Assembly (NCBI GenBank): GCA_002719955.1
Contig: PBFW01000073.1
Coordinates: forward strand, 82,429 to 146,428
Reading direction: 5' to 3'
DNA from: Deltaproteobacteria bacterium
Lineage (GTDB): Bacteria; Myxococcota_A; UBA9160; UBA4427
Length of the DNA stretch: 64,000 bases
Part shown: positions 17,955 to 27,400 of the stretch, piece after piece
Numbering within the stretch: the stretch's first letter is position 1
Layout: each line of letters starts with the position of its first letter
The notes under the pieces: model-generated
The model's input: only the letters and a program-made list of their open reading frames with translations
The model's database searches: none
Told to the model about the DNA's origin: nothing
Position numbers and translations under genes: made by a program

Positions 17955-20507
17955 ATGTCGACCAACCGAGCAGATCTGAAAAACGCTGGATTCCTAGCGG
18001 GAATTCGCGTGCTCGAACTCGCCGACGAGCGAGGCGAGTTCGCTGGCAAGGTCCTCGCGACGCTGGGGGCGGACGTCGTGAAGATCGAGCCACCCAGAGG
18101 CAGCCCTTCGCGTCAGATCGGCCCCTTCTATCGCGATCTGCCCGACCCCGAGCGCAGTCTCTTCTTCTGGCATTACAACGTGGGAAAGCGTGGCATCGCA
18201 CTCGACCTGGACGATGCGGAGGGCCTCGCGGAGTTTCGTCGTCTCGCCGGGTCGGCGGATGTCATCCTGGAGTCCGCCGCGCCCGGCCGCTTTGACGATC
18301 TCGGTGCGGATTACGAGCAACTGCGAAAAGAGAACCCGGGCCTCATCTGGGCGTCGATCACACCCTTCGGTCCGAACGGCCCGTGGCGCGATCTCAAGGC
18401 CTGCGATCTGGTGCATCTCGCACTGGGCGGGCAGATGAACTACACGCGCTATCCCGGCAAGATCGATGGAAGCCAGGACACTCCGCCCATCGCACCCCAG
18501 ATGTGGCAGGCCTATCACCTGGCGGGTGATCACGCGGCCATCGGAGTCCTCGCTGCGCTGCACCACCGCATGAGCACCGGGGAGGGGCAAAGGATCGACA
18601 TTTCGATTCATCAAGTCTGCTCGGTCACGACCGAGATGGATGTCCCGACCTGGATCTACAACAAGGCGGCGATACCCAGCTTCGGCTTCCGCTACACGCC
18701 CACCCGAGACGGTCGCTATATGCTGGCCGGCTTGCAGGTACCGGGGATGGGCATGGGAACGGGCGCTAGTTTCGACGCGCTGGTCGACGTCCTGAAGAAG
18801 CACGGTGGCGCAGCTGATCTCACGGATGAAAAATTCCGGGATCCCGCCGTTCAAGCCGCCGAAGCGAATCATATTCAGGAGGTCACCCGCGAGCTGGTGA
18901 TGACCACGAATATGGAGGATGTCTGGAACGACGCTCAGCAACGGGGCCAGATGTGGGCGCCGATTCGCAAGCCGGAGGAGAATCTGGACGATCCGAACTG
19001 GAATGCGCGTTCCACCTTCGGAACGATCGAACACCCGGACGTGGCCGCGGCCTATCGCTATCCGACGGGCCGCTGGGACTGCGAAGAGGTTCCCTCAAGG
19101 ATCGGCCCACGCGCACCGCACCTCGGAGAGCACAGCGAGCAGATCCGCCGCGAGGCAGAGACCCGCACGCAGCGCACGTTCCATGCGCGACCCGTCGCCG
19201 CCACACCGGGCTACGAGAACCGGAGTGGGCGGCAGCTGCCCCTCGAAGGGGTGCGCGTCCTCGACCTCACCTGGCTGCTCGCCAGCGCGGGAGGCCCCAA
19301 GATCTTCTCGAGCCTGGGGGCGGAGTGCATTCGCGTCGAGTGGCGTGACCGCCTCGACATGCTGCGCAGTTTTCCGGCCGTCGTACCCGATGACCATACC
19401 GACGCGGGCCAGTTTCCTCGCAACATCAACCGCGGCGGCTATTTCAACGATACCAATGCCGGCAGACGCGGAATCTCGCTCAATATGAACGAGGAACGCG
19501 GGCGGGAAATCTTCAAGAAGCTCGTCGAGATCAGCGATATCGTCGTGGAAGGCTTCACCGCGACCCGCATGGAGCGCTGGGGCTTCGGCTACGAGGGGCT
19601 TCGTGCGATCAAGCCCGACATCGTCTACGTGCAGCAATCCGGGATGGGGCGCAAGGGACCCTACCACGACTACCGATCCGTCGGACCGATCGCGCAGGCG
19701 ATCACGGGGATCACGGAGCTGTCGGGCCTGCCTGAAACCTGGCCGCCCTGCGGCTGGCTCTATTCCTACCTGGATTTCGTGGGCGCCTATAACTGCACGC
19801 TCGCAATGCTGACCGGACTCTACCACCGACGCCGCACGGGAAAGGGGATCTATATCGACAGCTCACAGCTCGAACCCGGTATCTACTATACCGGCACGGC
19901 GATTCTCGATGCCCAGGTCAACAGTCGCGCCTATCGGCGCACCGGCAATCGCTCCCCCAATATCGCCGCTGCCCCCCACGGCGCCTACCCCTGCGATGGT
20001 CCGGAAGTCGCTGGTATCGGCCGGGATCGTTGGATCGCCATCGCTTGCATGCAGGAGACGGAGTGGGAGGCGCTGATCGAGGTCCTGGGCGCGCCGGATT
20101 GGGCGCTTGACGCGCGCTTCGCCACGCTGGCGGAGCGCATTCGACATGCCGACGCGCTCGACGCGGCCTTGGCCAGCTCGACCGGAAGTTGGGACGCCTG
20201 GGAACTGATGGGGGCCCTCCAGGCCGTCGGTGTTTCGGCCGGCGTCTGCCAGACGGCCGAGGAGCGGGTGGAACGCGACCCTCAGCTCGCACATCTGGGA
20301 TGGCTCACCGAGCTGCCCCATCGCGAGATCGGACGCTTTCCCGTGAAGGATCTTCCGATGCAATTTTCCGAGACCCCCGCCTACCAGGGGGGGCCTACCG
20401 ACCGTGCCAGTCCCTGCTATGGCGAGGATAATGCCTACGTGTATGGAGAGCTGCTCGGCCTCTCGCAGGACGAGATCCGCCAGCTGGAGAAGGAGGCCAT
20501 CGTCTGA
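17955..20507 (+). CDS. Tandem-domain class III (CaiB/BaiF) CoA-transferase
   Basis: An 850-residue protein made of two complete class III CoA-transferase units (about 12-405 and 430-850), twice the usual family length. Each half has the opening GIRVLELAD / GVRVLDLTW with the xxLGADVVKIE-type strand. Each half also keeps an aspartate in the position of the catalytic residue (Asp169 of formyl-CoA transferase): RIDISIHQ in the first and YIDSSQLE in the second. AGGAGG at 17941 fixes the start at 17955. It would move CoA between acids without ATP use. It is the only one of the four tandem CoA-transferases here with Asp in both halves. It follows the KstD-like gene on the same strand. Confidence 0.93.
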   Translation: MSTNRADLKNAGFLAGIRVLELADERGEFAGKVLATLGADVVKIEPPRGSPSRQIGPFYRDLPDPERSLFFWHYNVGKRGIALDLDDAEGLAEFRRLAGSADVILESAAPGRFDDLGADYEQLRKENPGLIWASITPFGPNGPWRDLKACDLVHLALGGQMNYTRYPGKIDGSQDTPPIAPQMWQAYHLAGDHAAIGVLAALHHRMSTGEGQRIDISIHQVCSVTTEMDVPTWIYNKAAIPSFGFRYTPTRDGRYMLAGLQVPGMGMGTGASFDALVDVLKKHGGAADLTDEKFRDPAVQAAEANHIQEVTRELVMTTNMEDVWNDAQQRGQMWAPIRKPEENLDDPNWNARSTFGTIEHPDVAAAYRYPTGRWDCEEVPSRIGPRAPHLGEHSEQIRREAETRTQRTFHARPVAATPGYENRSGRQLPLEGVRVLDLTWLLASAGGPKIFSSLGAECIRVEWRDRLDMLRSFPAVVPDDHTDAGQFPRNINRGGYFNDTNAGRRGISLNMNEERGREIFKKLVEISDIVVEGFTATRMERWGFGYEGLRAIKPDIVYVQQSGMGRKGPYHDYRSVGPIAQAITGITELSGLPETWPPCGWLYSYLDFVGAYNCTLAMLTGLYHRRRTGKGIYIDSSQLEPGIYYTGTAILDAQVNSRAYRRTGNRSPNIAAAPHGAYPCDGPEVAGIGRDRWIAIACMQETEWEALIEVLGAPDWALDARFATLAERIRHADALDAALASSTGSWDAWELMGALQAVGVSAGVCQTAEERVERDPQLAHLGWLTELPHREIGRFPVKDLPMQFSETPAYQGGPTDRASPCYGEDNAYVYGELLGLSQDEIRQLEKEAIV

Positions 20508-20529
20508 ACGACGTCGCCGTCCAAGGTCG

Positions 20530-22947
20530 CTACTCGTCCGAGAGAAAGGCCGGACGTGTCCCGATCGTCTCGTGCTCGCGCAGCGCCTCGATCTCTTCGG
20601 AACTCATCCCGAGTTCCCCCCGCAGAATCTCTTCGTTGTGCTGCCCGAGCGTCGGCGGCGGAGCCCGATGAAGCTTCGGTCCGAGCCCCGAGAATTTCAT
20701 CGGCAGTACGGGATAGTCGACCGAGCCCGCCTCGGGATGTTCGAGGGTCTGGAAGAACTCCCGGTCCTCGAGCTGCGGGTGAGGCCGAACCGAGTGCCCA
20801 TCCGTCACCCAGGAGGCCGGAATTCCTGCTTCGATCAGGCGTTCGACGCTCTCGAAGCAGGGGCGCTCCGAGAACCATTTCGAGAGTTCGGCATCGATCG
20901 CGTCGTGCGCGGCCCGCCGACCCGCCTGGGTTTCGAGACCCGGCTCGAGCGCCCAGCTCGGGGACCCGAGCAATTCACAGAGGCCGCACCACTGTGCATC
21001 GGTCGCGACGGCCATGGCCAGGGGCTTCTCGTCGCCGGTTGGATAGATGCCCTGGGGAGCAGCGAAGGGACCGCGGTTGCCGGAGGCGGTGAGCAGATCT
21101 CCGTTCGCGGTGAATTCGATCACTTGCTCGGCAGCCAGAGAGAGCGCCGGTTCGACCAGAGGGACCTCGACCAGCTGGCCCTCCCCCGTTTGTCGCCTCC
21201 ACTCCAATCCGAGCAGAAGCGCGAAAGCGGCGTGCATGCCACCGACGGGATCGCAGGCCGCTCGCACGATGATCGGGAAATCCTCGTAGCCGGTCACCCA
21301 GGCCATGCCGCTGACCTGATCGACATTCGATGCCCAGCCCGCCCGATCCTTCCACGGACCATCGAGTCCGAAGGCCGGCATTCGCACGACGATGAGCTTG
21401 GGGTTCCACTCCTGAAGCGTTTCCCAGGTCAATCCAAAATTCTCCATCACGCGCGCGGAAAAATTCTCGGTCAGGATATCGGCCCCCTCGATCAATCGGC
21501 GCAGGATGGCCAGGCCCCGATCCTGATTCAGGTCCAGGGTGAGGCAGCGCTTGCCTGGATTGACGCCGTGATAGACCGGCCCCCACTCGTAGAATCGATC
21601 CCCGGGCACGGTGGCCATGAAACGCATTCCATCGGGCCGCTGGATGGACTCGATCTTGACGACGTCCGCACCGAGCTGGGCCAGAAAATTCGTGACGGTC
21701 GGACCGGCCCAGAAGGCGGTGAGATCGACGACTCGCAACCCCTCGAAGGGAAATGCGCTCTCACCGGTCGCCTCGCTCGGACTCGGTCGCGGGCTCGAGG
21801 CCACGGCCTCGACCTCCGACTGATGCTCACCGAGCACCGGTGCCGCGACGAGCGGCCGGGGCTCGTGCGCCATCCGGTAGGGAGCGCGGGGCTGCTTGAA
21901 GCCGGCGGGATTGTCGATGAATACACCGCGATCGCGCAGATGGGCCATCTCGAGCACCGTCCGACCGTTGCCGATTGGAACACAGGGAATTCGCAACAAA
22001 CTCGAAACTTCGATGATCTCATCGACCGTATGTTCGAGGGTCCAGGAATGCATCGCCTCCTGGATCACGGAAAGCTCTCTCATGCGCGCCATCTGGTCGA
22101 AATATTTTTCCTCTTCGGCCAGATCGGGGCGCCCAATCATCGAACAGAAATCTTTCCACTGCTGACCGGTATACGCGCAGAAACCGACCCAGCCATCTTT
22201 GGCCGGCTCGATCGAGGGCGTTTCGAGCACGAGCGGCATCGGACCCGGGTGGAATTGCGAGTCGATCGAAGCGTGATAGATCGTGATCGAATGGAGAATG
22301 CACTCGAAGAGTGAGAGGTCGACGTGTTGCCCCTGCCCGGTACGGCGAGCGGAAAAAAAAGCGGATAGGGCACCGGTGGCGACATAGGCCGAGCCGCACC
22401 ACTCGCCGACCCTCCCACCGGCTCCCACAGGCCCGCGTTCGGCGAGGCCTCGAAACGCCGTGGCGCCCGATGCCGCCTGGAGGATCCACTCCGTGGTCGG
22501 GCGCTCCGCATAGGGCCCCTTCCCTCCCCAATCCGAGATCGAGACAAGAGAGAGCCTGGCGTTAAGTTCGTGCAGCACGCCCCAGCCAAGACCGAGCGCC
22601 TCGAGTCGACCGGCACCGAGGCTCTCGATCACGACGTCGACCTTCCCCGCGAGGTCGAGAAAGAGTTTTCGCCCGGCGGGGCTCTCAAGATCGGCGACGG
22701 CACCCCGTTTCGAGGTGTTGAGAAACTTGAAGAGTGCTCCGCTCCCCGCCTCGGCGATCGATGTGTGGGAGGCGCTCCAGCGGCGAAGCGGATCGCCCTC
22801 CGGCGATTCGAGCTTGATCACATCGGCCCCCGCATCCGTCAGGAGCTTCGTCCCGTAGGGTCCCGCGATCTCTGTGCTGAGATCGAGGATGCGCAGCCCA
22901 TCCAGAGGCAATCGTTTCGTTCCCGGCACCTTCTTCCCCTTCGTCAT
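20530..22947 (-). CDS. Tandem-domain class III CoA-transferase
   Basis: An 805-residue, two-unit class III CoA-transferase. The first half opens LDGLRILDLSTEIAGPYGTK with DAGADVIKLESPEGD. The second opens FEGLRVVDLTAFWAGP with LGADVVKIESIQRPDG. The predicted catalytic position is Asp in the first half (HVDLSLFE) but Glu in the second (LVEVPLVE). It is closely similar in layout and wording to the protein at 28588-30990 (both have the LRRWSAS, WILQAASG/WTLQAAVG and YTGQQWKDFC segments), so the two are paralogues. The start at 22947 gives the normal N-terminus. It is convergent, 22 bases away, with the tandem CoA-transferase at 17955-20507. Confidence 0.92.
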   Translation of the reverse strand: MTKGKKVPGTKRLPLDGLRILDLSTEIAGPYGTKLLTDAGADVIKLESPEGDPLRRWSASHTSIAEAGSGALFKFLNTSKRGAVADLESPAGRKLFLDLAGKVDVVIESLGAGRLEALGLGWGVLHELNARLSLVSISDWGGKGPYAERPTTEWILQAASGATAFRGLAERGPVGAGGRVGEWCGSAYVATGALSAFFSARRTGQGQHVDLSLFECILHSITIYHASIDSQFHPGPMPLVLETPSIEPAKDGWVGFCAYTGQQWKDFCSMIGRPDLAEEEKYFDQMARMRELSVIQEAMHSWTLEHTVDEIIEVSSLLRIPCVPIGNGRTVLEMAHLRDRGVFIDNPAGFKQPRAPYRMAHEPRPLVAAPVLGEHQSEVEAVASSPRPSPSEATGESAFPFEGLRVVDLTAFWAGPTVTNFLAQLGADVVKIESIQRPDGMRFMATVPGDRFYEWGPVYHGVNPGKRCLTLDLNQDRGLAILRRLIEGADILTENFSARVMENFGLTWETLQEWNPKLIVVRMPAFGLDGPWKDRAGWASNVDQVSGMAWVTGYEDFPIIVRAACDPVGGMHAAFALLLGLEWRRQTGEGQLVEVPLVEPALSLAAEQVIEFTANGDLLTASGNRGPFAAPQGIYPTGDEKPLAMAVATDAQWCGLCELLGSPSWALEPGLETQAGRRAAHDAIDAELSKWFSERPCFESVERLIEAGIPASWVTDGHSVRPHPQLEDREFFQTLEHPEAGSVDYPVLPMKFSGLGPKLHRAPPPTLGQHNEEILRGELGMSSEEIEALREHETIGTRPAFLSDE

Positions 22948-23095
22948 CCGGACTCCCCGGGAGCTTGCCAGACAGCGCTCTACTTGCCCATCCCGGTGAA
23001 CGCGGTTTTTCGGCCGTACCCGAAATACGCCGAACCCCTCGCACCAGACTGCACTAAGGTTTCGCTTGGCACGAGCCATTGGGAGCGCGAGCGAC

Positions 23096-23575
23096 ATGTT
23101 GAAGGCATTCAAGAAATTCCTGATGGGCATCACGCTGACGCCGGCCGGCACGTTCTGCGACAAAGCGATCGTCCGCTTCACGGGTGTCTCGCTGGTCTCC
23201 GCGGTCTTCGCCTTCGCGATCGGAATCCCCTACCAGACGACGCTCTGCCTGCGGACGATCGGTAAACGGACGGGGCACCTTCGAACGGCGGTCGTCCCCT
23301 ACCGGAAGCTCGAGAACGCCTACGTCGTGATCGGCTCCTTCGGCGGCTCCCCGCGACACCCCTCCTGGGCACTCAACATGATGGCCCAGCCCGTCGCCTG
23401 GATCTGGGTCGCCCGAAAATATATTCCGGTGCGCGTCGAACTCCTCGAGGGCGATGAGCGGCAACGCGTCTTCGATGAGATCAGCCAGGGGCGGGGGCCC
23501 TATGTTCGCTACCAGAAGATGGCGATGCCCAGGCTGCTTCCAGTGCTCCGAATGACCCCCTTCGCACGAACCTAG
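23096..23575 (+). CDS. DDN-type deazaflavin (F420)-dependent nitroreductase family protein
   Basis: A 159-residue split beta-barrel protein of the deazaflavin-dependent nitroreductase family, known in mycobacteria as Ddn. The segments TIGKRTGHLRTAVVPYRK, ENAYVVIGSFGGSPRHPSW and ALNMMAQPVAWIWV match the F420-binding core, in which GSxGGxxxHPxWxxN is diagnostic. The N-terminal helix could rest on the membrane surface, as in Ddn. The ATG at 23096 follows GGGAG with good spacing. It suggests F420H2-dependent reduction of a quinone-like or other hydrophobic acceptor. It is divergent from the preceding CoA-transferase. Confidence 0.88.
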   Translation: MLKAFKKFLMGITLTPAGTFCDKAIVRFTGVSLVSAVFAFAIGIPYQTTLCLRTIGKRTGHLRTAVVPYRKLENAYVVIGSFGGSPRHPSWALNMMAQPVAWIWVARKYIPVRVELLEGDERQRVFDEISQGRGPYVRYQKMAMPRLLPVLRMTPFART

Positions 23576-23622
23576 CGAGCCCTCCTGATCGAGAACGTTC
23601 GCCGCTGTCAGAAGAGATCGAC

Positions 23623-25152
23623 GTGACCGCCCGCAAGAATCTCGCGCTCCTCCTGCTGATCGCGGTCGCAATGCTCTGGACCCTCCCCAGCGACGTGATC
23701 GAACTGATCGTCCGGCAGGAGGATGTGATCCTCGGCCGCTATTCCGAAAACCACGCCTATGCCGCCCTCGTTCTCGGCCCACTCCTGATTGGAGCGGCCA
23801 CCCTGCTCCTCTCGCGGGTCGCCCTGGATCGCCAGCTCTTCTTTCGTGTCTCGGCGGTCACCCTCTCCGGACTCTTCGCGTTCAGCGTGGTGGATCTCGT
23901 CGCCCGACGTTTGGCCGAACCACGCTATCTCGTCGAAACGCTCGAGCAACGCGATCGCTGGCCCCATGACTGGCAAACGGGCATGCTCAGGACCCGTCCA
24001 CCCAACGCACGCTATGCGGTCCATTTCGTGGACGAACCCGACGCCGCACGCTCGTACCCCGACGCTCCGAGTGGATTCCCTCCCGTCGACATCACCCTGA
24101 GCGTCGATCATCGCGGCTTTCGCAACCCTCCCTCGCTAGCCAGCTCCGAAATCGTGGCCCTCGGCGATTCCTTCACCGAGGGTTCGCGGGTCTCTGACGA
24201 CGAGATATGGCCGATCCGTCTAGCGCGAAGCCTTGGGACGCCGATCTACAACCTGGGGATGGCGGGCGGCTCGCCCAGGGATTACCGCAACCATCTCTTC
24301 GCCTATCTCGACGAGTTGAAGCCGAAAACAGTCCTCTGCACGGTCTACGAGGGAAATGATTTCAGGCTTCACGCGAGCCACGAGCCACAGAGCTGGCTTG
24401 CAGAACGCCTCGAAGAAGCCCGGAGCAGGCTCAAGAGTTCCCCGATCGTCCTGGCCTTCAGGGCCTTCGTCTCCGATCGACTCGGTGGAATCCATGCCGA
24501 CGCCCCCGTGCCCGAGTCGCCAGCGCTTTCCTGGATGCCGGTCGAGTTCGAGGCGGGTGGGGGTCGACAATTCTACTCCTTCAAGCCAAGACGCCTGACT
24601 CAGCTCGACCTGACGGAGCGCGAATTCAGCGAATCAAAGGGCTGGAAGATGGCGAAGAAAAGCCTCCTGGAGCTCATCCGGATCTGTCGCGAACACGAGA
24701 TTCGCCTGATCTTCATCTACGCCCCCAGCAAGCCCCATGTCATCATGCCCATGATCGAGGAGCGACTCTCACCAGAGCAACTGCACGCGTTCAGTGCCTA
24801 TCGAAAGGCGGGACTTCCCACGGCCGCCGAGTTCAAGAAGCGATTCTTTGACCGGATCGACAATTCGGAGATCGTGTTCTTCCGCTTCTGCGAAGTAGAA
24901 GAAATCGAATGCATCAGCCCGACCGCAGCCCTCCGAGAACGGGCGCTCGAGGGCCAACAGGTCTACTACACCTACGATCAACACTGGAGCCGAATCGGCC
25001 ACCAGGTGGTGGCGGACAGCATGCGCCGACACCTCGAATCGAATCCGAGCACGCGATCGCTCTCTACAGATCCTCGCAGTGGATTCGAGAGGTCGCTGCA
25101 CGACGCAATTTCGATCTCCTCCCGAGGCCATCGAGCCACGCTGGATCCCTGA
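23623..25152 (+). CDS. Membrane-anchored SGNH/GDSL-like hydrolase (AlgX/DHHW-like)
   Basis: A 509-residue protein starting at a GTG. Three hydrophobic segments lie in the first 95 residues (about 7-22, 47-65 and 77-93), followed by a large soluble domain. That domain has an SGNH-type nucleophile box GDSFTEG at about 181 and a distal Asp-His pair in YDQHWSRIGHQ near 452, the arrangement seen in AlgX/AlgJ-like O-acetyl transferases and other SGNH enzymes. The soluble part would be periplasmic. The family acts on acetyl esters of polysaccharides or lipids. The gene begins 47 bases after the DDN-like gene. No polysaccharide locus is nearby, so the acceptor is unknown. Confidence 0.8.
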   Translation: MTARKNLALLLLIAVAMLWTLPSDVIELIVRQEDVILGRYSENHAYAALVLGPLLIGAATLLLSRVALDRQLFFRVSAVTLSGLFAFSVVDLVARRLAEPRYLVETLEQRDRWPHDWQTGMLRTRPPNARYAVHFVDEPDAARSYPDAPSGFPPVDITLSVDHRGFRNPPSLASSEIVALGDSFTEGSRVSDDEIWPIRLARSLGTPIYNLGMAGGSPRDYRNHLFAYLDELKPKTVLCTVYEGNDFRLHASHEPQSWLAERLEEARSRLKSSPIVLAFRAFVSDRLGGIHADAPVPESPALSWMPVEFEAGGGRQFYSFKPRRLTQLDLTEREFSESKGWKMAKKSLLELIRICREHEIRLIFIYAPSKPHVIMPMIEERLSPEQLHAFSAYRKAGLPTAAEFKKRFFDRIDNSEIVFFRFCEVEEIECISPTAALRERALEGQQVYYTYDQHWSRIGHQVVADSMRRHLESNPSTRSLSTDPRSGFERSLHDAISISSRGHRATLDP

Positions 25153-25264
25153 GGCCGATCTGGGTTCGCGCCGACATCGCTGATACAACGCACTACCTTG
25201 CGGGGACCCGTTCGAACGCACCCGACGATGCACTGCTCAACGACGAACACCAGAGGGAATGATC

Positions 25265-26446
25265 ATGGTCCAATCCATCAGTGCTCCACCCGTCAGCGGT
25301 TTTGTCTGCGATCCACATTCGGCGTTCTATCAGGCACATCTCTACGAGATCTACCGAACGCTGCGGGACGAATTCCCGGTCTATTACAGTGAGATGCACG
25401 ATCTTCGCATCGTATCGCGCTACGCCGATGTCAGATCGATCCTGCTTGATCACGACACCTTCACCGTGAATGGGGTCGCTGAATCGAAACAGCTTCCACC
25501 CATGCTCGTCTATCTCGACGGCGAACGACACACGAAGCTGCGCAATCTCATCTCCCGTGGTTTTACGCCCCGCCGCATCGCCGCGATGGAGGGGCGCATT
25601 CGCGCGATCACACGCAAGCTGCTCGACGATCTCGCTGGGGAATCGGTGGTGGATCTGATGCACAGCTTCGCTGCCCAGCTCCCGAGCCGGGTCGTCGCCG
25701 AGTTGATCGGAATCCCCGAGGAGCGACGAGAGATCTTCCTCGAGTGCACCGAGGGGATGATCGAAACCGGCCCGAAGGAGCACCAGATCACGGAGCCCGC
25801 AAAGCTGATCTTCGCAGAGTTCGACGAACTGCTCGCACAACGTCGCAAAGAGCGGCGGGACGATCTGATGAGCGCTCTGATCGATGCCGAGATCGACGGG
25901 AAGCGCGTGACGGCGGAGGAACTGATGGGTTTCTGCTTCCTGCTGATCATCGGCGGGAACGATACGACGATGAACCTGATCGGGAACGGTATCGCGCTGC
26001 TCGCGTGGCATCCGGAGCAGCGCGCAGAACTCGTCCGGGACGTCTCGCTGATTCCCGGCGCGGTCGAGGAGATGCTCCGGGTCGAGGCCCCCACCCAGGC
26101 ACTCGCCCGGCGACCCACGCGTGACGTCGAGCTCCACGGTGTCACGATTCCCGCCGATAGTCGCGTCTTGATCAACTATGGCTCGGCCAATCACGACGAC
26201 CGCGTCTTCGAGGATTCCGACCTCTTCGACATCCACCGACCAGAGATCCGCCACCTCTCCCTCGGCCAGGGATCCCACTACTGCATGGGCTCTTCACTGG
26301 CCCGCATGGAATCCCGAATCGCCTTCGAGGAATTGCTGGAGCGCTACCCCGAATACCAGCTCGAGTCCGAACCGGACTGGGTGACCTCGCGTTGGGCGCG
26401 CTCCCATCCCGAACTCGAGGTTCGACTCCAGCCGACATCTCAATAG
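25265..26446 (+). CDS. Cytochrome P450 with Phe-to-Leu heme loop
   Basis: A 393-residue soluble P450. The I-helix motif is GGNDTT, the ExxR pair is in EEMLR, and the heme loop reads LGQGSHYCMG with Cys340 as ligand. The near-invariant Phe seven residues before the cysteine is Leu333 here, a rare but tolerated change that alters heme redox tuning in studied P450s. Two ATGs are possible; GAGGG seven bases before the one at 25265 favours it over 25259. It follows the SGNH gene on the same strand by 112 bases and is convergent with the enoyl-CoA hydratase gene. Substrate unknown. Confidence 0.93.
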   Translation: MVQSISAPPVSGFVCDPHSAFYQAHLYEIYRTLRDEFPVYYSEMHDLRIVSRYADVRSILLDHDTFTVNGVAESKQLPPMLVYLDGERHTKLRNLISRGFTPRRIAAMEGRIRAITRKLLDDLAGESVVDLMHSFAAQLPSRVVAELIGIPEERREIFLECTEGMIETGPKEHQITEPAKLIFAEFDELLAQRRKERRDDLMSALIDAEIDGKRVTAEELMGFCFLLIIGGNDTTMNLIGNGIALLAWHPEQRAELVRDVSLIPGAVEEMLRVEAPTQALARRPTRDVELHGVTIPADSRVLINYGSANHDDRVFEDSDLFDIHRPEIRHLSLGQGSHYCMGSSLARMESRIAFEELLERYPEYQLESEPDWVTSRWARSHPELEVRLQPTSQ

Positions 26447-26498
26447 CGAGCTGCAAAAGGGCCCGTGCGCGAGATGCACACCCGCCCGCGGAAGAGAT

Positions 26499-27278
26499 TC
26501 AGCGGCCCCCGAAACGGGGGTTGCGTCTCTCTGCGAAAGCGCGAGCGCCCTCCTTCACATCCTCCGAGAGTCTGACCCGTTCGAAGAACGTCTTCTCGAG
26601 CAAATAGCCCGTCTCGAGGCCCATACCGCGCACCGCAATTTCCTTCGCGGTCCGAACAGCGAGCGGCCCGTTCTGGCAGATTCTTTCGGCCAATGCCATG
26701 ACTTCACTCATCAACTGATCGCCGGCAACCACGCGATTGACCAGTCCAACCTCGCAAGCCCTCCTGGCGTCGATATTCTCGCCCGTGAGAATCAACTCCA
26801 TGGCGATGGCCCACGGAATCTGCCGCGGTAGACGGATATGGGAACCGCCGGAGGGAACCACCCCCCAGCAGACTTCACTCAACCCGAAGACGGCATGTTC
26901 CGCGGCGATGCGCAGATCCGTACCCTCGAGAAATTCCATGCCTCCGGCGATGCAGAAGCCATTGATGGCGGCGATGATGGGCTTGAAGACCTGCGCGAAG
27001 GGACGTTTGACCGGGTCTTCGTAGCCCGCCTGATTTCCGCCGATCACCGCGGGCAGCGCTTCCTCGAGGTCCATGCCCGCGCAAAAGGATTTCTGCCCGG
27101 CCCCCGTAAGAATCGCCACCAGAAGCTCGGGATCTTCGTTGAAATCCTCGAAGGCAGCATCCATCGCCACCAACATATCCGTCGTGAGCGCGTTCATCTT
27201 CTCGGGGCGATCGATGGTCATCACCGCGATCCGACCCTGTCTTTCGTACCGGAAGGTCTCCGGAAGAACGAGGGTCAT
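26499..27278 (-). CDS. Enoyl-CoA hydratase/isomerase (crotonase) family protein
   Basis: A 259-residue crotonase-fold protein, normal length. The two oxyanion-hole segments are present: KSFCAGMDLEEA (about 65-76) and INGFCIAGGMEFLEGTDLR (about 110-128). The SEVCWGVVPSGGS segment follows. Glutamates in GGMEFLEG and LSEV occupy places close to the two catalytic acids of rat crotonase, so hydratase activity is possible, though isomerase or hydrolase roles are not excluded. It is the last gene of a minus-strand run CoA-transferase, double hot-dog hydratase, crotonase, which reads like a beta-oxidation module. Confidence 0.92.
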   Translation of the reverse strand: MTLVLPETFRYERQGRIAVMTIDRPEKMNALTTDMLVAMDAAFEDFNEDPELLVAILTGAGQKSFCAGMDLEEALPAVIGGNQAGYEDPVKRPFAQVFKPIIAAINGFCIAGGMEFLEGTDLRIAAEHAVFGLSEVCWGVVPSGGSHIRLPRQIPWAIAMELILTGENIDARRACEVGLVNRVVAGDQLMSEVMALAERICQNGPLAVRTAKEIAVRGMGLETGYLLEKTFFERVRLSEDVKEGARAFAERRNPRFGGR

Positions 27279-27400
27279 CTCATGATTCCCCGCGCCCGAA
27301 ACGAATCGGCCCCCGATCCGCGATTCCGATCGGGCTCATTGGGTCCCTTCGGGCATCGCCGGAACCCGACCGCAGCCTACAATCCTCGGGAGACGACACC

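Noticed and set aside
20404..22314. 636-codon open frame antisense to the tandem CoA-transferase
   Set aside because: Composition shadow of the real gene; the product is rich in Arg, His and Pro with no domain.
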